From the NCBI RefSeq assembly GCF_013266735.1, contig NZ_JABSNU010000023.1:1-52159 (forward strand): a stretch of DNA of 52,159 nt. Direction: 5' to 3'. The position numbers were made by a program, and so were the translations under genes. This DNA is from Pedobacter foliorum (GTDB lineage: Bacteria > Bacteroidota > Bacteroidia > Sphingobacteriales > Sphingobacteriaceae). Numbering within the stretch: position 1 is the stretch's first letter; the number at the start of each line of letters is the position of its first letter. The notes beneath the pieces are model-generated. The model saw only the letters and a program-made list of their open reading frames with translations. It did no database searches and was not told the DNA's origin. Shown here piece by piece: positions 44,983-52,111 of the stretch.

Positions 44983-45987
44983 ATGTCAGCTCCTGTTCTT
45001 CATATCAAGCATTATTACGCATTAGCCCCTCATTGGCAGCAACCAATGGCAAATGATCTGGGTGCCGAACTTATTGAAGAAAAATTACTGGAACTACCTA
45101 AAAGCATAGGCCAGGGCGGATCTTATTTTCTAGAAGTAATACCTGGACTTTCCTTGCTTTTAGCTGATGTAACCTTCCATACCCCCATTACGTTTACTCG
45201 ACTAGCTACTACAGATCATTTCTATTTGGCATATTATGACCTTAGCGATGAAATTAGCAGTCATATTGTTGAAGGCACTGATCATAAAATTGGTTACCGC
45301 TCAAAACTTGGAATGGGTTTTATGGATAGTCAAACCGAAAGCACACTCATCCCTACCCTTAATGAAAGGTATTACAGTCTTAGGCTTTTTATGAGTAAAG
45401 AGCTTTTAATCTCGTTGATGGGGAACAGTAAACCCCAGAATATAATAGAAGCATTATTTGACGAGACAAAAAACACATTATTCTTTTATAGTCATATAGA
45501 CAGCAGCACCCGCCTCTTGTTAAAAGAATTAAAAGAAAGATCGTTTAACGATCCTTCTTTTGAGTTGCATGCAAAAGGAACTGCTCTCAAAGTTTTAACG
45601 CACCTGATACGAAGAGCAAGAAACTTTGAACCCATCATTCAAAAGCTATCATCATCAGATACCACGGCAATATTAAATACTAGTCAGTATCTACTGGATA
45701 ATTTACCATTAGATTTTCCGGGTGTAACCTTCCTTGCTGAACTGGCAGGAATGTCTGAATCTAAATATAAAAAGCTTTTTACCAAGATCGTAAAAAGCAG
45801 TCCTAAGAGTTTCTTTTTAGAAGAAAAGCTGTTGCTTGCACAGAATTTACTCCAAAGTGGCAACTTCCATTCCATACGTGAAGTAGCCTTAGAAGTTGGC
45901 TATAGCAAAACCGGATATTTCTCTGAAGCCTATAAAAAGGCATTTGGCACACTTCCTCAAGAAGTTTTTATTAAAACGACCAATTAA
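44983..45987 (+). CDS. AraC-family regulator, second of a tandem pair
   Basis: A 334-residue regulator and paralogue of the gene just upstream. It shares the sensor layout (SYFLEVIPGLSLLLADVTFHTPITF, FYLAYYDLSDEISSH) and the C-terminal HTH (FPGVTFLAELAGMSESKYKKLFTKIVKSSPKSFF, IREVALEVGYSKTGYFSEAYKKAFGTLPQEVF, in segments). It starts 2 bp after the preceding stop, so the two are co-translated from one mRNA. The proteins are diverged but clearly related. They may form a heteromer or respond to two different ligands. Confidence 0.88.
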   Translation: MSAPVLHIKHYYALAPHWQQPMANDLGAELIEEKLLELPKSIGQGGSYFLEVIPGLSLLLADVTFHTPITFTRLATTDHFYLAYYDLSDEISSHIVEGTDHKIGYRSKLGMGFMDSQTESTLIPTLNERYYSLRLFMSKELLISLMGNSKPQNIIEALFDETKNTLFFYSHIDSSTRLLLKELKERSFNDPSFELHAKGTALKVLTHLIRRARNFEPIIQKLSSSDTTAILNTSQYLLDNLPLDFPGVTFLAELAGMSESKYKKLFTKIVKSSPKSFFLEEKLLLAQNLLQSGNFHSIREVALEVGYSKTGYFSEAYKKAFGTLPQEVFIKTTN

Positions 45988-46050
45988 CCTTTCTGTCTTA
46001 ATCCGTTAGCATTAAACCTTTTTCTGGCAGCCTTGCCAGCAGGGCGACTG

Positions 46051-46058
46051 TACCTTTG
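46051..46058 (+). promoter_or_regulatory. promoter -7 element before a small lipoprotein gene
   Basis: TACCTTTG, an exact match to TAnnTTTG, lies 52 bp before the ATG at 46111. The nearest upstream TTG is only 15 bp away, so the -33 element is uncertain. A small GGCAGCC/GGCTGCC-like symmetry is absent. Confidence 0.5.
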
Positions 46059-46110
46059 TATCAACAAAAAAGATATAAACAGTAATCAATAAAACATTAA
46101 TTAGAAAGTT

Positions 46111-46590
46111 ATGAAAATGAATGCAAAAAAAATGTTAGCCATAGTTGCTTTAGCTCTTCCAGTATTATTTACAGCTTGTAAAAAAGATAAAGATGCTACT
46201 CCTCAACCTGAAAATGCGATAACCAATGTAAAATTTGTTTATAAAAGTGATGTCTTAAGTACAAAATCTGCTGACACCAACGGCGTTGATCTAAGCAAAG
46301 CGACCAGATTAAAAATAGTATATGGAGTAAAAGAAGGTAATATTAATCTGCCTTACTATAAAGAAGCCGAATTAATCCTTTCGTCAACAACAGAAAAGGC
46401 TACTACTATAGACCAAAAAATCTTCACATTTAAAGCAGGTACAATTTTAACTATAAAATCAGCTACCCTAATAGATGCAACAGGAAAAACAATAGCTATT
46501 GCACCTGCAGATGAATTTAAAGTAAGCAGTCCAGAGGGAACAATAGTAATGGTGCGCGAATACACTGTAACCAAACTCGAAAGAAAATAA
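46111..46590 (+). CDS. small lipoprotein of unknown function
   Basis: A 159-residue secreted lipoprotein. The signal is residues 1-22 with the lipobox FTAC, followed by the charged linker KKDKDATPQPEN. The remainder is beta-rich with no recognised domain (ITNVKFVYKSDVL, RLKIVYGVKEGNINLPYY). It has its own promoter element and a strong terminator, so it is monocistronic. Many Bacteroidota have such surface lipoproteins; no function can be assigned. Confidence 0.75.
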   Translation: MKMNAKKMLAIVALALPVLFTACKKDKDATPQPENAITNVKFVYKSDVLSTKSADTNGVDLSKATRLKIVYGVKEGNINLPYYKEAELILSSTTEKATTIDQKIFTFKAGTILTIKSATLIDATGKTIAIAPADEFKVSSPEGTIVMVREYTVTKLERK

Positions 46591-46612
46591 GCATAGCAAT
46601 TCTTAATACGTT

Positions 46613-46646
46613 AGCCTGTGCTTTAAAATTAAAGCACAGGCTTTTC
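46613..46646 (+). terminator. intrinsic terminator after the small lipoprotein gene
   Basis: A perfect 14-bp stem (46613-46626 with 46629-46642) is followed by TTTTC. It lies 22 bp after the stop codon. Confidence 0.8.
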
Positions 46647-46698
46647 TATTTGATCACCTATCTGATAGCTACTTAACATCAGTAAAATAAATTTTTAT

Positions 46699-46983
46699 AT
46701 GAAGCCTAAATCAGTTATTACAAATGGGGAATTTTCATTTCCTGCACTAACACACAGATCAGTATTACATCCTGAACAAATCATAATTGATGCCTTAGCA
46801 ACATTTATCAATGAAAGGGCTGAGTTCCTTCCTGTTTATGAATACGGTAAATGTATTGGAATTATTTACTGCAATGATTTAATTGACTTTCTAAATCATG
46901 AAGACGCTGAAGGAGTATTTCTAGCTCATAAAATCAATTTCGATTTGAGGAGTGCTGTTATAGCTATGAATAATTCTATATAA
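46699..46983 (+). CDS. single CBS-motif protein
   Basis: A 94-residue protein with one CBS-like unit at about residues 24-68 (LHPEQIIIDALATFINERAEFLPVYEYGKCIGIIYCNDLIDFL in part). A full CBS module normally has two motifs, so this one would need to dimerise or is a half-domain. The C-terminal tail (EDAEGVFLAHKINFDLRSAVIAMNNSI) is unassigned. CBS units bind adenosine nucleotides in many proteins; ligand and partner are unknown here. It converges with a small gene at 46991. Confidence 0.65.
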   Translation: MKPKSVITNGEFSFPALTHRSVLHPEQIIIDALATFINERAEFLPVYEYGKCIGIIYCNDLIDFLNHEDAEGVFLAHKINFDLRSAVIAMNNSI

Positions 46984-46990
46984 TCTCAAG

Positions 46991-47185
46991 CTACTTATAC
47001 TTCTCAAGAATCTGCTCTAACTCTTCCAATGATTCCCGAAGTAGATCTGCGGTTGCTAATGCAGTTACAACTTTACTAACATGAAGTATATTGATCTCAT
47101 GAACCATTCTTAAAAGTTCTTCCTGCTTAAATTCAAGCCGGGCTTTAAACTCAATTAATTCATTTTCAAGATCAACATTTAGCAT
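46991..47185 (-). CDS. small helical protein of unknown function
   Basis: A 64-residue acidic, helical protein (DLENELIEFKARLEFKQEEL, then LLRESLEELEQILEKYK) with no signal or membrane segment. Codon use and the clean ATG at 47185 look genuine, and it fits neatly between a convergent CBS-type gene and the SCO operon terminator. A coiled-coil or oligomer role is likely from composition alone. It could also be a spurious frame. Confidence 0.5.
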   Translation of the reverse strand: MLNVDLENELIEFKARLEFKQEELLRMVHEINILHVSKVVTALATADLLRESLEELEQILEKYK

Positions 47186-47306
47186 GAGAGTTTGGTTTTA
47201 GTTTAGGTACCGCTAAGCACTTGTTGTAATTAGCAAATCAATATAATATAAAGATAAAGAATTCTCTAATAATCTTTACCTACAAGCAACTTTCTTTCTC
47301 AAAATA

Positions 47307-47338
47307 GTAAAGGCCCAACTATTACAGCAGGCCTTTAC
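47307..47338 (-). terminator. terminator of the SCO operon
   Basis: GTAAAGGCC (47307-47315) and GGCCTTTAC (47330-47338) pair exactly, 17 bp after the minus-strand SCO stop. The minus strand continues with TATTTTGAG, a modest T-run. Confidence 0.6.
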
Positions 47339-47355
47339 CGAATAAAATGCGCTTA

Positions 47356-47991
47356 TTATTTGTATTCACTTAAAAGGATATCCATATCCCCCATAAGCTT
47401 CTCTACATCAACATCATTAGTACCATCATAAACACCTCTAATGCGCTTCTCTTTATCAACAAGTGTGAGAAACCCACCATGAACAAAGCCACCAGGAGCT
47501 TGCTTGTCTTCCTGAGCAGCAGCTAAGTAATTACGTTCAGCGAGTGCATAAATTTCATCTCTCGATCCCCACAAATACTCCCACTGCGTTCCTTTAATTC
47601 CAAGTTTATCAGCATACGCTTTCATTCTTGAAGGAGTATCATATTTTACATCAATGGTATGAGAAGCAAGTTTTACTTCAGGATTCCCTTCATACTTTTT
47701 ATAGATCTTCAATAAATTACGATGCATGACAGGGCAAATTGTAGGACAAGAAGTAAAAAAGAAATCTGCCACATAAATTGTCCCTTCGAAATTCTTTTCA
47801 GTTACCACAGCGCTATCCTGATTTAATAGCTTAAACGGAGGAATAGTCTTGAATGCAGTATCCGCAACTGTTTTCCCATCAACTACCTTATCCGAGATTT
47901 CCATTTGTAGAAAAGGCAGTCGCTTAGTTTCATTCTTACAACCAACTGCAAACAACCCAAATCCCAAGGCTATTAAAAGTAAATTCCTCAT
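47356..47991 (-). CDS. SCO1/SenC family copper chaperone lipoprotein
   Basis: A 211-residue lipoprotein (lipobox VGC, C18) with a thioredoxin-like SCO fold. It has the copper/redox motif C-P-T-I-C at C82-C86 (FFTSCPTICPVMHRN), HTIDVKYD, and a later His in FVHGGF that may complete the site. SCO proteins deliver copper to the CuA centre of cytochrome oxidase or act as thiol reductases. Its start overlaps the last base of the upstream 148-residue lipoprotein gene, so the two are coupled. A close paralogue is encoded at 50934. Confidence 0.92.
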   Translation of the reverse strand: MRNLLLIALGFGLFAVGCKNETKRLPFLQMEISDKVVDGKTVADTAFKTIPPFKLLNQDSAVVTEKNFEGTIYVADFFFTSCPTICPVMHRNLLKIYKKYEGNPEVKLASHTIDVKYDTPSRMKAYADKLGIKGTQWEYLWGSRDEIYALAERNYLAAAQEDKQAPGGFVHGGFLTLVDKEKRIRGVYDGTNDVDVEKLMGDMDILLSEYK

Positions 47992-48437
47992 TACTTCTTG
48001 AATTTATTTAAGTACTCATCAGACAACTTAATTTCTTGCTTATACAAGCTATCAATAACCTCAATCTTTTTCCGCTCATCCTTAAAATACTGTACAGCTA
48101 CTTCGTTTGATTTACCGGTTACATCTGGCTCAAACTTGTGCATCCAGTCATTCATATCATTCTCAGCTTGACTTAAATCCTTAACCATAGCAAGGATTGT
48201 TTCTTTTTCCTTTAAAGTATCTACATCAGGAAACTTAGCTTTTAACCCACTAAGGTTCTTCAGCAAAGTATCTAATTTCATCTGATTATTTACAAGCACA
48301 CTATGATCACCCATTACCACATCATGAAACTTCATTACTTCATCACGAACAACTTTATAATCCGTTGTGTCCTTATTTTGCTGCGTACAAGCAGCAGCTA
48401 TTAATGCTATAAAAGCGATAACTAGTATTCTTTTCAT
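47991..48437 (-). CDS. lipoprotein coupled to SCO, function unknown
   Basis: A 148-residue lipoprotein (lipobox AAC, C17) that is otherwise helical (VVRDEVMKFHDVVMGDHSVLVNNQMKLDTLL in part, DMNDWMHKFEPDV). Proteins of this helical type are widespread in Bacteroidota and carry misleading names such as viral A-type inclusion protein. The several Met and His residues (MKFHDVVMGDH) could bind copper, which would fit its overlap with the SCO gene, but this is inference. Confidence 0.75.
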   Translation of the reverse strand: MKRILVIAFIALIAAACTQQNKDTTDYKVVRDEVMKFHDVVMGDHSVLVNNQMKLDTLLKNLSGLKAKFPDVDTLKEKETILAMVKDLSQAENDMNDWMHKFEPDVTGKSNEVAVQYFKDERKKIEVIDSLYKQEIKLSDEYLNKFKK

Positions 48438-48613
48438 TTTTTAAATATTAAAATCTATAAACCACTTATGTGTAATGCACATAAGTTCTGCACCAAACTT
48501 CGCTATGGTCAATCAGTCTGCACCCAATTGTCCTGTAAATTCACCTTCTCAGAAATGGCCTAGGAATCATTGCGCTTCTTCAACGCATTTATTCCAGACT
48601 TTGAAGAGAACGG

Positions 48614-48985
48614 TTAATTTCCCTTTGGCGGATGAAATATAGAATTTTTAATACACTGCGGTATCCCTGTAGAAAAAGGAATATGGAATTTAACTTCCGC
48701 AAAAGAATATTGCGTAAAAACCAGTGGCTTTACAATTAAAGCATCCTGTATCTGTGTTTTTTGCGACTGCCGTTCCTGCTTTTGTTCTTTATCCTGTGCC
48801 TGCTTTAACTTTTTCATTAAATAGCACTTACCATTACAATGCATTTCCGGTTTATCTCTGTTTTCGCAGAGTTCTGCAGCAATATATTTCTGATTTACCT
48901 CAAAACCCATAAACACAAATAAATTCGAGCAATTTGCACTAAGCAAACTAAACAAAAGTAATATGGTTATGGGTTTTAATAGCAT
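48614..48985 (-). CDS. small membrane-anchored Cys/His protein, copper-associated type
   Basis: A 123-residue protein with one N-terminal hydrophobic segment (about 5-26). A conserved cluster LCENRDKPEMHCNGKCYLMKKL follows (C40, H49, C50, C54), then a charged Lys/Gln stretch. I recognise this layout from small Bacteroidota proteins found next to copper and cytochrome-oxidase genes, and the spacing of Cys and His suggests metal binding. Here it lies 176 bp upstream of the lipoprotein/SCO pair on the same strand. The function is unassigned. Confidence 0.65.
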   Translation of the reverse strand: MLLKPITILLLFSLLSANCSNLFVFMGFEVNQKYIAAELCENRDKPEMHCNGKCYLMKKLKQAQDKEQKQERQSQKTQIQDALIVKPLVFTQYSFAEVKFHIPFSTGIPQCIKNSIFHPPKGN

Positions 48986-49026
48986 TTCGCGACAAATGTA
49001 AGCATCATAAACGACGATTCATTTAT

Positions 49027-49413
49027 CTACTTTAATATAGATGTTGGTTTTTTATTCTCGTCGATAGCTACAAACGAAAACTCTCCCGTTACTGCCTTTT
49101 CTCTATGATCAGAATACATCTGCTCAATAAAAATCTCGACATTAACCTTAAGGCTGGTATTTCCGATGTGACTTACCCTACCAACAAGTTCTACAATAGT
49201 ACCTGCCGGAATTGGTTTTTTGAAGTCTATTCTATCACTACTAACCGTTACCATGATTTGTCTGCTAAAACGGGTAGCGGTAATAAAAGCTACCTCATCC
49301 ATCATATGCATAGCAGTACCACCAAATAACGTATCGTAATGATTGGTTGTATTTGGAAATACGGCTTTGAAAATTCTAGTTTCCGAAGCCGTAATTTTAT
49401 CTTCTAATGTCAT
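49027..49413 (-). CDS. acyl-CoA thioesterase, YciA-like hotdog
   Basis: A 128-residue hotdog-fold thioesterase. It has the family core VFPNTTNHYDTLFGGTAMHMMDEVAFI and the strands VTVSSDRIDFKKPIPAGTIVELVG and VEIFIEQM. It would hydrolyse acyl-CoA in the cytoplasm. The start overlaps the stop of fabH, so the two are coupled, which fits a fatty-acid link. Confidence 0.88.
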   Translation of the reverse strand: MTLEDKITASETRIFKAVFPNTTNHYDTLFGGTAMHMMDEVAFITATRFSRQIMVTVSSDRIDFKKPIPAGTIVELVGRVSHIGNTSLKVNVEIFIEQMYSDHREKAVTGEFSFVAIDENKKPTSILK

Positions 49414-50426
49414 TAATTCGATTGTTTGTTTCTTAGGTTACCCCATTTCAAATAGGTAGCTCCCCATGAAAAACCAGCACCGAATGCGGTTAATATCATT
49501 TTGTCGCCATATTTGAAATCATCTTTAAAGTCCCATAAACACAAAGGAATAGTTGCAGCGGTTGTGTTACCATATCTATCAATATTAACCTTAACCTGAT
49601 CTTCAGATAACCCAAGATAATCACCAACGGATTGGATGATCCTTAAATTAGCCTGATGAGGGATTAAGAAATTGATTTGTGAACTTTCTAGATCGTTAGA
49701 CTTCAAAACCTTATTACAAGTATCGGTCATACCCTGAATAGCCGCTTTAAATACAACACGACCATCCTGACGAACGTAATGCAATTTATCATCAAGCGTT
49801 TGTTGCGAAGCTGGATGCTTAGATCCTCCGGCAGTAACAATTAAATTCTCTTTACCGGTACCATCTGTTCTAAAATAGCTATCCATCAAACCAACTGGCT
49901 CTTCAGTCTGCTCCAATAAAACCGCTCCGGCACCGTCTCCAAAAAGAATACAGGTATTGCGATCAGTATAATTAATTATAGAACTATTTTTATCAGCGCC
50001 AATAACAACAACTTTTTTACAGCGACCGCTTTCAATCATACTTGAACCAAGAGTTAGTGCATACAAAAAACCGCTGCAAGCAGCATTGGTATCAATACCC
50101 CATGCATTCTTTAGACCTGCTTTTTCACAAACCATACTCCCTGTTGATACCATTACGTAATCTGGAGTAGAGGTGGAAACAATAACACAATCAATTTCAT
50201 CTGGATCTACATTTCCATCTTCCATCAATCTTTTCAAGGCATAAGTAGCCATGTCGGATGTAGCAATATTTGGATCATTTACTATTCTTCTCTCCTTTAT
50301 CCCGGTTCTGGCAACAATCCACTCGCTATTGGTATCTACCATCTTTTCAAGGTCATGGTTACTTAAAATAGTGTCCGGAACATAACCCCCAACCGCGGTA
50401 ATCACCGCATTTTTCCTTATTCTCAT
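49413..50426 (-). CDS. fabH: 3-oxoacyl-ACP synthase III (FabH)
   Basis: A 337-residue thiolase-fold enzyme that starts fatty-acid synthesis by condensing acetyl-CoA (or a branched acyl-CoA) with malonyl-ACP. The Cys-His-Asn triad is C117 (NAACSGF), H257 (IPHQANLRI) and N287 (DRYGNTTAATIPL). Full length. It overlaps the thioesterase gene by one base. A terminator of the metE remnant lies just upstream, so fabH must have its own promoter or rely on read-through. Bacteroidota often carry several FabH paralogues. Confidence 0.95.
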   Translation of the reverse strand: MRIRKNAVITAVGGYVPDTILSNHDLEKMVDTNSEWIVARTGIKERRIVNDPNIATSDMATYALKRLMEDGNVDPDEIDCVIVSTSTPDYVMVSTGSMVCEKAGLKNAWGIDTNAACSGFLYALTLGSSMIESGRCKKVVVIGADKNSSIINYTDRNTCILFGDGAGAVLLEQTEEPVGLMDSYFRTDGTGKENLIVTAGGSKHPASQQTLDDKLHYVRQDGRVVFKAAIQGMTDTCNKVLKSNDLESSQINFLIPHQANLRIIQSVGDYLGLSEDQVKVNIDRYGNTTAATIPLCLWDFKDDFKYGDKMILTAFGAGFSWGATYLKWGNLRNKQSN

Positions 50427-50446
50427 TTATGTTTATGTAATTCTGT

Positions 50447-50480
50447 AAAAAGGGGCAGGCGCAAAACCTGCCTCTTTTTT
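50447..50480 (-). terminator. intrinsic terminator after the metE remnant
   Basis: Left arm 50447-50459 and right arm 50467-50479 pair over 13 bp with one G-U around a 7-nt loop. On the minus strand the stem ends in a run of T. It begins at the metE-remnant stop codon and separates it from fabH. Confidence 0.8.
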
Positions 50481-50861
50481 CTACAAAGTTACGGCTTCTT
50501 CTACATATTCCCGCAGTACTTTTGCAGCTGCGACCATTTCTATTAAAGCTTTTTTTGTTTCATCCCAATGTCTGGTCTTTAAACCGCAGTCCGGATTCAC
50601 CCAAAGTTGGGCTGCAGGAATAACAGATTTGGCTTTTTCAAGCAACAAAACCATCTCATCTTTGCTCGGAACACGTGGCGAATGGATATCATAAACCCCT
50701 GGTCCTATTTCATTTGGATATTTAAAATCAGCAAAAGCATCCAATAGTTCCATTTGCGACCTTGAACACTCTATTGTAATTACATCGGCATCCATATCGG
50801 CGATGTTCTGAATGATGTCATTAAATTCAGAATAACACATATGTGTATGAATTTGTGTTTC
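50481..50861 (-). pseudogene. metE: 3' remnant of cobalamin-independent methionine synthase
   Basis: The last about 127 residues of MetE are intact: ETQIHTHMCYSEF, DADVITIECSRSQMELLDAF, YPNEIGPGVYDIHSPRVP and WVNPDCGLKTRHWDETKKAL, including the zinc-ligand Cys of PDCGLKT and the H-x-C of THMCYS. MetE is about 750-770 residues, so the first five sixths are missing. Homology begins abruptly at the codons for ETQ (50861); the residues encoded just upstream are unrelated, and within 45 bp the promoter of the plus-strand SCO gene begins. The reading frame is undamaged, so the deletion may be recent or the fragment may still be translated. It has no obvious start. Confidence 0.85.
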
Positions 50862-50904
50862 ATATTTTATTACCCACACATTACATATTATTTTTTGAGT
50901 AGTG

Positions 50905-50912
50905 TACCTTTG
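50905..50912 (+). promoter_or_regulatory. promoter -7 element before the second SCO gene
   Basis: TACCTTTG matches TAnnTTTG, 21 bp before the ATG at 50934. A TTA 21 bp upstream may act as a weak -33 box. It lies next to the metE break point. Confidence 0.5.
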
Positions 50913-50933
50913 CACTATTCTAAAAGCACTGTT

Positions 50934-51587
50934 ATGAAATTTAACCGATCCATTCTTCCCGCATTTTTACTTGGCACTGTAATGTTTTTGGCCTCTTGCC
51001 AGGATCAAAAAAAACTTCCTATTTTAGGTCCAAGAGAAGCCGCAACAATTAAAAACGCAGATGGCTCAACCACAGTAGATACGGTTTATAAAACCATCCC
51101 TGCTTTCAGCTTTTTAAACCAGGATAGCACACTAATCAACAACGATACTTTTAAAGATAAAATCTACATCGCCGACTTCTTTTTCACATCTTGCACAACA
51201 ATATGCCCCACAATGCACCGTAGCATGAAAACCATATTTGATAAGTACAAAGACAATCCTGATGTGATGTTCCTTTCGCATACCATTGATTTCAAATACG
51301 ATCATCCTTCAGTTTTAAAGAAATATGCACAAAAACTAGGTGTAGATGGCCCGAAATGGCAATTTGCTTATGGTTCAAAAGACAGCATCTACAAAATTGC
51401 TGAAAAGGATTACTTAGTTGCAGTAATTGAAGATAGTACAGCTAAAGAGGGGTATGTACACCAGGGTTGGTTAATTTTAATTGACAAACAAAAGCGCATC
51501 CGCGGAGCTTACGATGGAACTAACCCAGAACAAGTTGCACAATTGACCAAAGACATTCCGGTTTTACTTGCTGAAGATAAGAAGTAA
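50934..51587 (+). CDS. SCO1/SenC family copper chaperone lipoprotein
   Basis: A 217-residue lipoprotein (lipobox ASC, C22) and clear paralogue of the one at 47356. It has FFFTSCTTICPTMHRS with C87 and C91, HTIDFKYDHPS, and a C-terminal GYVHQGW His. The start is taken at the ATG at 50934 because it gives a proper signal peptide; the frame is open further upstream. The cytochrome c gene begins two bases after its stop. Copper delivery to a terminal oxidase or nitrous-oxide-reductase-type protein is the family role; the cytochrome neighbour supports respiration. Confidence 0.92.
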   Translation: MKFNRSILPAFLLGTVMFLASCQDQKKLPILGPREAATIKNADGSTTVDTVYKTIPAFSFLNQDSTLINNDTFKDKIYIADFFFTSCTTICPTMHRSMKTIFDKYKDNPDVMFLSHTIDFKYDHPSVLKKYAQKLGVDGPKWQFAYGSKDSIYKIAEKDYLVAVIEDSTAKEGYVHQGWLILIDKQKRIRGAYDGTNPEQVAQLTKDIPVLLAEDKK

Positions 51588-51589
51588 CC

Positions 51590-52012
51590 ATGCGTAAACT
51601 AGTATTAAGTACATTGTTTTTGGTTACAATTGCAATGATGGTTTATTCTTGCCAGAGTTCAGATCAGCTAAAACAGGACATTTACTATGCAAACGGTCGT
51701 GACCTGTATATTAAGCATTGCCAAAACTGCCATGGCTCAAAAGGAGAAGGGTTAAATGAATTAGCTCCCCCTCTTACAGATACTGTTTTCCTAAAGGAAA
51801 ACAAACAGAAAATAGCTTGCTATATAAAAAACGGAGCATCAGGACCAATTACGGTAAACGGCAAGAAATACGATGGCAAAATGCCCGATTTTACAACTCT
51901 TGCTAATATAGATATTGCACAGATAGTTGTTTACATCACCAATACGTACGGCAATAAGCAAGGCATGTACAGCCCAGAGCAAATAGCAGAAGATTTAAAA
52001 AACTGTAAGTAA
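51590..52012 (+). CDS. cytochrome c lipoprotein
   Basis: A 140-residue lipoprotein (lipobox YSC, C21) with one c-type haem site CQNCH (C44, C47, H48). The axial Met is probably in GKMPDF. The fold signatures GSKGEGLNELAPPL and IAQIVVYITNTYG fit the cytochrome c551/cbb3-subunit-like class. It is coupled to SCO (2-bp gap), so it probably transfers electrons in the same respiratory branch. Confidence 0.92.
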   Translation: MRKLVLSTLFLVTIAMMVYSCQSSDQLKQDIYYANGRDLYIKHCQNCHGSKGEGLNELAPPLTDTVFLKENKQKIACYIKNGASGPITVNGKKYDGKMPDFTTLANIDIAQIVVYITNTYGNKQGMYSPEQIAEDLKNCK

Positions 52013-52037
52013 AAAGGGAACTAAAAATACACAATCG

Positions 52038-52057
52038 CCATCCTGAATTTATTTCAG
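52038..52057. repeat. single arm of the dispersed palindromic repeat
   Basis: CCATCCTGAATTTATTTCAG matches one arm of the repeats at 22673 and 27185 with one change (C for T near the start). The complementary arm is not found in the remaining 100 bases. A possible transposase gene starts 54 bp later. Confidence 0.75.
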
Positions 52058-52111
52058 TTTATATGTTTGAAGTAGCAAATTTCAACGTGTAAATTTATTA
52101 TAAAAACAGCC

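Noticed and set aside
49105..49329. Plus-strand open frame inside the thioesterase gene
   Set aside because: A shadow of a clear hotdog thioesterase on the minus strand.
50481..50915. A 144-residue intact protein starting at 50915
   Set aside because: The first 18 residues have no similarity to MetE and cover the promoter of the opposite-strand SCO gene. The rest is plainly the MetE C terminus, so it is treated as a remnant.
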